48,509 bases of DNA. It comes from Thermaurantimonas aggregans. Its GTDB lineage: Bacteria; Bacteroidota; Bacteroidia; Flavobacteriales; Schleiferiaceae. This document shows, piece after piece, positions 45,480-48,509 of the stretch. Under the pieces are notes generated by a model. That model searched no databases and was not told where the DNA came from. It was given only the letters and a program-made list of their open reading frames with translations. The first letter of the stretch is position 1; each line of letters begins with the position of its first letter. The stretch covers positions 1 through 48,509 of the forward strand of contig NZ_BHZE01000021.1 of the NCBI RefSeq assembly GCF_003851885.1, written 5' to 3'. The position numbers and the translations under genes are program-made.

Positions 45480-45530
45480 CATTGTTTCAGGCATTACCTA
45501 ATGAGGCATAGGGCTAATCCGACGAAGTAA

Positions 45531-46661
45531 TCACGATGTTTTTTCATAAAAAAATATCAAAAAAAATCCCAAGAGTACGGGAATAGAGAGATAGGTAAAA
45601 AACACCTTGGGACCAGAGATAAAAAGTGCAGCCGATACTGTCAAAGTCACTGTAATCAAGCGACTTATCATGCCTACAGCTCCAGTAGCGAGGCCGACAC
45701 TTACATAGCGTTCAGCTACTAACTCGAGAATAATCGGATAGGCAGGAAACATTGCTGAGCCGCCGAAGATCAATATGCTTTTGATAAGCCATACGGGCTG
45801 ATGCGTAGACAGCAGGTACATACCCCCTGATACTGCCAGAGTGGCAAAGTGCAAATAGCGCGTATGCCAGCCTCGTTTCGACACAATGCCAACTACGGGA
45901 CTTACACTCAAAATTCCGGCTAAAATAGCCATTCCCATTGCGCTGCCTGCGGTATTTGAGGCTTCAGTATGTCGGAGGGCGGGTTCGAGCCATGTGGATA
46001 AATTGTCAAACGTTCCCACGCCCAGCCCTAAGATACTACCAAGTAGCAAGACAGGTTTGCTGGTCATTAACGTCTTTATCTCTGAGAATTTGACCTTCGA
46101 CTGTAAGGAGCGATAATCAATTGATTTATTAAATACGGCAATAAGAACCAATCCGAAGAGTCCGGTGATGGCCGATGGCCAAAGCAGACCGTGCATTCCA
46201 AAACGCTCGTAGAGATAAACACCTGTAAGTAGCGAGAAGGCCATACCAGAATACATGGCAATGCTTAAGGCAGAAAGGGCCCGACTTCGATGGGATGGAA
46301 ACAAGGTGTGAGCCACCGGCACAAAGCCATTGAGCACGAAAGGCTGGGCCACTGCAGCTAAAGTCTGACAGAAATAAAGTATCACTAAATTTTGGCTAAT
46401 AAATCGACCTATGGCACTTGCAGCTGTAAGTAGGGCTGCAATCAGCATATACTTTTTCAAGTTTGAATCGACCCTTCTTCCGGCAGGAAGTGATAAAATC
46501 AGAAAGAAAATGGGATATAAAACCGCCAACATTCCAATGTAGGTTGGTGTAGTTCCAACCTCTGAGGCAATGCGGCTGGCTACAGGAGCAAAGGTGATCC
46601 AAATGGCTTGAGAAGCGAAAGTTACCAGCAGAAACCCAGTAAAATAAAGCTTTTTTGGCAT
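45531..46661 (-). CDS. Major facilitator superfamily transporter
   Basis: The 376-residue permease has about twelve hydrophobic segments. The loop after helix 2 has LPAGRRVDSNLKKY, the MFS motif-A position (degenerate GxLaDrxGrkxxl). It resembles small sugar-phosphate or metabolite/drug exporters. The substrate is unknown. It starts 7 bases after the stop of the PLP-dependent enzyme gene, so the two are almost certainly co-transcribed and it may move that enzyme's substrate or product. Confidence 0.92.
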   Translation of the reverse strand: MPKKLYFTGFLLVTFASQAIWITFAPVASRIASEVGTTPTYIGMLAVLYPIFFLILSLPAGRRVDSNLKKYMLIAALLTAASAIGRFISQNLVILYFCQTLAAVAQPFVLNGFVPVAHTLFPSHRSRALSALSIAMYSGMAFSLLTGVYLYERFGMHGLLWPSAITGLFGLVLIAVFNKSIDYRSLQSKVKFSEIKTLMTSKPVLLLGSILGLGVGTFDNLSTWLEPALRHTEASNTAGSAMGMAILAGILSVSPVVGIVSKRGWHTRYLHFATLAVSGGMYLLSTHQPVWLIKSILIFGGSAMFPAYPIILELVAERYVSVGLATGAVGMISRLITVTLTVSAALFISGPKVFFTYLSIPVLLGFFLIFFYEKTS

Positions 46662-46668
46662 TAGAATT

Positions 46669-48042
46669 TTAAGATTTAAACCAGTCAGATACTTTTTGTT
46701 TAATGACTTCGGTAGCCATGTGATCAGGTACGTAATCGATGACTAAAGGAATCAGCATGGCATCGAGATCACCTGTGATAAGCTTTTGAATAAACAACTG
46801 TGGATTTTTTTGTATTTCTGAAATGTAAATACCTGAATCTTCCTCTAGGGCTTGTGTGGCATCGCACGTAAATTCATCTATTACGCGATTGTGTACAGGG
46901 TTGATGGTGAGGTGAATGGAAGCAGGTATAACGTCGTTGCCATATTTTTTGAGTACGTGAAGGACCCAGCCCTTCTTTTTCATGTTGAGGGCAAAGTTGG
47001 CTATGTCGGCATTAGGGTTAAAAGCTGTTAGTACTATCGGCACTGAGGGTATGGCAATCTGAAAACCGAGTTTTTCAAAGGTTTTTTTAAAAAGTTGAAA
47101 TGTTTCTGAAATTTGATTCGCATAGAGCTTGTACCCTTCTTCTCCAATGAATTCAAGAACGGCATAAGTGGCAGCCAAATGGCCAACTGATCGGGTAGAG
47201 AGCGCAGCTCTGTTAACTAAAACATATCCAGGCGAATGTGCATCGACATACATACAGCCTGCTGCATACTCAGCAGTGCGAAAGAGTACCATAGAAGCAC
47301 CTTTAGGAGCGTAGCCAAACTTGTGAAAATCTACAGAAATGGATTGGACTCCGGGAATTTGAAAATCGAATGCAGGAACCGGATGATCGTTCATGCGCAA
47401 GAAAGGCAGCACCATGCCTCCCATACAGGCATCTACGTGTACAGGTATGCCTTTGCTGGCTGCTACAGCGGATATTTCAGATATAGGGTCGACTGTGCCA
47501 TAGGTCCAGTTAGGAGCTGATAGGGCGATCAGGGCAGTATTTTCGGTGATAGCTTGCAGGAGTTGGAGCACATGCACCTTACCTTCGTTATCGACGGGAA
47601 TTTTTCGGATGTGCATGCCCAGATAGAACGCGGCTTTGCTCATCGAGGGGTGTATGGTGTGGGGCGCGAGAATCTCAGGGGTACCTGCTTTACCTTGTTT
47701 TTTGAAATGCTCTCGGGCACTGAGAGCAGCAATCATTATACTCTCAGTGCCACCGGCTGTAAAGACGCCCATTGCTGACTCGGGAGCATTGAGCCATTTT
47801 TTTAATCTGTGAGATATTTCTTTTTCGAAAAAGACTGCACTGCGAAATACTGTAAAATCTAAAGCGTTTTTATCGGCAAACATTCGATAGGCGTCGAGGG
47901 CGAGCTCTTTTATTTGGCTGTCGCCCGCGTCGTAGGCGTAGGCAAACAGTCGGCCGGTATCGGTGTCGGTATCAGATTTATTTATTGATTGAAGGGTTTG
48001 TAAAATGCGATAGATTTTATCTGAAGTGTCATCAGGGGCCAT
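46669..48042 (-). CDS. PLP-dependent group II decarboxylase / sphingosine-1-phosphate-lyase-like
   Basis: The 457-residue fold-type I PLP enzyme shows TAGGTESIMIA (phosphate binding, about 96-106), HVDACMGG with D204 against the pyridine nitrogen, and SVDFHKFGYAPKG with the Schiff-base lysine K241. The HKFGYAPKG form is closest to sphingosine-1-phosphate lyases and bacterial relatives rather than to glutamate decarboxylase. It lacks the N-terminal membrane helix of eukaryotic lyases. Bacteroidota make sphingolipids, so a role in long-chain-base phosphate breakdown is plausible, but an amino-acid decarboxylase cannot be excluded. An MFS gene follows after 7 bases. Confidence 0.85.
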   Translation of the reverse strand: MAPDDTSDKIYRILQTLQSINKSDTDTDTGRLFAYAYDAGDSQIKELALDAYRMFADKNALDFTVFRSAVFFEKEISHRLKKWLNAPESAMGVFTAGGTESIMIAALSAREHFKKQGKAGTPEILAPHTIHPSMSKAAFYLGMHIRKIPVDNEGKVHVLQLLQAITENTALIALSAPNWTYGTVDPISEISAVAASKGIPVHVDACMGGMVLPFLRMNDHPVPAFDFQIPGVQSISVDFHKFGYAPKGASMVLFRTAEYAAGCMYVDAHSPGYVLVNRAALSTRSVGHLAATYAVLEFIGEEGYKLYANQISETFQLFKKTFEKLGFQIAIPSVPIVLTAFNPNADIANFALNMKKKGWVLHVLKKYGNDVIPASIHLTINPVHNRVIDEFTCDATQALEEDSGIYISEIQKNPQLFIQKLITGDLDAMLIPLVIDYVPDHMATEVIKQKVSDWFKS

Positions 48043-48183
48043 AGCGGATTTCGTTTGTAAATGAAGTACAAGTTTAGTGGAAAATTTGTGGTTTTAAATA
48101 TTTGTGATTTTGGGTGGTACATCCATATGCTGAGCATAAGGTGAAGGTAGGCTAAAGTGATGCTGTAGCCGGCACCTGAAGCC

Positions 48184-48365
48184 GCGTGAGGGATAGAAGC
48201 GGATATGAGCCGCAGCGGGTGGGCATACGGCACACTGGGAGCGGCTGGCTGGTCTGTAAAGACAGACAACGCAACCCAGATGTGCCGTGCCCACGTGCAA
48301 GGCGAATATGAGCGGATAGCCCGACCCAGACGAAGGTGCCGCAGGCACTGTCGGCTGGGGCACGC
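48184..48365 (+). repeat. Structured-RNA-like repeat, copy B
   Basis: The helices match copy A: P1 GCGTG/CACGC (48184-48188, 48361-48365). P3 GTGGGC-AT-ACGGCACA (48219-48234) with TGTGCCGT-GCCCAC (48281-48294). P4 CTGGG/CCCAG (48235-48239, 48275-48279). P5 GTCT-GTAA-AGAC (48252-48263). A 3' hairpin has CCCAG/CTGGG and GTGCC/GGCAC. P4 and P5 differ in sequence from copy A yet stay paired. It lies 5' of the PLP-enzyme gene on the opposite strand and is followed by a same-strand terminator. The rest of the 467-base end region (48043-48183 and 48422-48509) shows no gene. Confidence 0.8.
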
Positions 48366-48390
48366 CCAAATAAGTAAAGAAAATAAAAAG

Positions 48391-48421
48391 AAGCTGTCCT
48401 AAAAGAGGGCAGCTTTTTTTT
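48391..48421 (+). terminator. Intrinsic terminator downstream of repeat copy B
   Basis: AAGCTGTCCT (48391-48400) and AGGGCAGCTT (48406-48415) form a 10-bp stem with a 5-base loop, followed by a run of eight T. The one imperfect pair is U-G on the plus strand but A-C on the minus strand, favouring plus-strand termination. An A-rich left flank means weak bidirectional use remains possible. Confidence 0.8.
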
Positions 48422-48509
48422 ATCAGTTTTTAAATGGTATTTAATGTTACAAAAAATGAATTAGACTTAAAGCAGGTTTTTGGTAGTGATATTTCAAAAA
48501 ATTGATTTT

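Noticed and set aside
38153-48365. The two repeats as ends of a composite mobile element
   Set aside because: No transposase or integrase lies between them, the interval holds ordinary cell-shape and purine genes in a normal order, and I see no target-site duplication.

Overview
The window is bacterial chromosome from the phylum Bacteroidota, most likely a Flavobacteriales-type lineage. The support is a type IX secretion C-terminal sorting domain (gene ending at 24657), a TonB-dependent receptor with a carboxypeptidase-like N-terminal domain, several TAnnTTTG -7 promoter elements close to start codons, an almost complete lack of Shine-Dalgarno sequences, and the purH-mreB-mreC-mreD-mrdA-rodA order. 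No tRNA, rRNA, CRISPR array, transposase or prophage gene was seen. Nearly all of the sequence is housekeeping or envelope genes.

Layout. 1-7.3 kb: gcvH (minus), then plus-strand class Ia ribonucleotide reductase (nrdB, nrdA), folA, a 2-oxoacid dehydrogenase E2 and a DEDDh exonuclease. 7.5-11.7 kb: an FAH-family hydrolase, then a minus-strand run of a DUF71 ATP-pyrophosphatase, a DUF481 barrel, an EamA permease and a serine hydrolase. 11.7-17.3 kb: a minus-strand signalling cluster of FIST sensor, triple-PAS histidine kinase, single-domain response regulator and a hybrid kinase. The hybrid kinase reading frame is broken at an A8 run inside its ATP-binding domain. 17.4-24.7 kb: rsgA, an A/T-rich lipoprotein and a 1545-residue secreted multidomain protein. 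24.8-28.8 kb: a LolA-like protein, two FtsX-type permeases without an adjacent ATPase, and a small barrel. 29-33.6 kb: yebC, then mlaE-mlaF and two overlapping genes (polysaccharide-deacetylase-like and acetyltransferase-like). 33.6-37.9 kb: TonB receptor, its small companion and fabH. 38.4-45.5 kb: the cell-shape operon led by purH. 45.5-48.0 kb: an MFS transporter and a sphingosine-phosphate-lyase-like PLP enzyme.

The most interesting unexplained signal is a pair of about 180-216 base intergenic repeats in the same orientation (38153-38368 and 48184-48365). They fold into the same multi-helix structure, and where the copies differ in sequence the base pairs are kept by compensatory changes. 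The second copy is followed 25 bases later by an intrinsic terminator on the same strand, with no protein gene on that strand before it. This points to a structured non-coding RNA, possibly a known Bacteroidota RNA family, rather than a plain DNA repeat. Other points are the A8 frameshift, a 13-bp perfect hairpin over the mreB stop codon, an inverted repeat overlapping the gcvH promoter, and DnaA-box-like sites upstream of nrdB.
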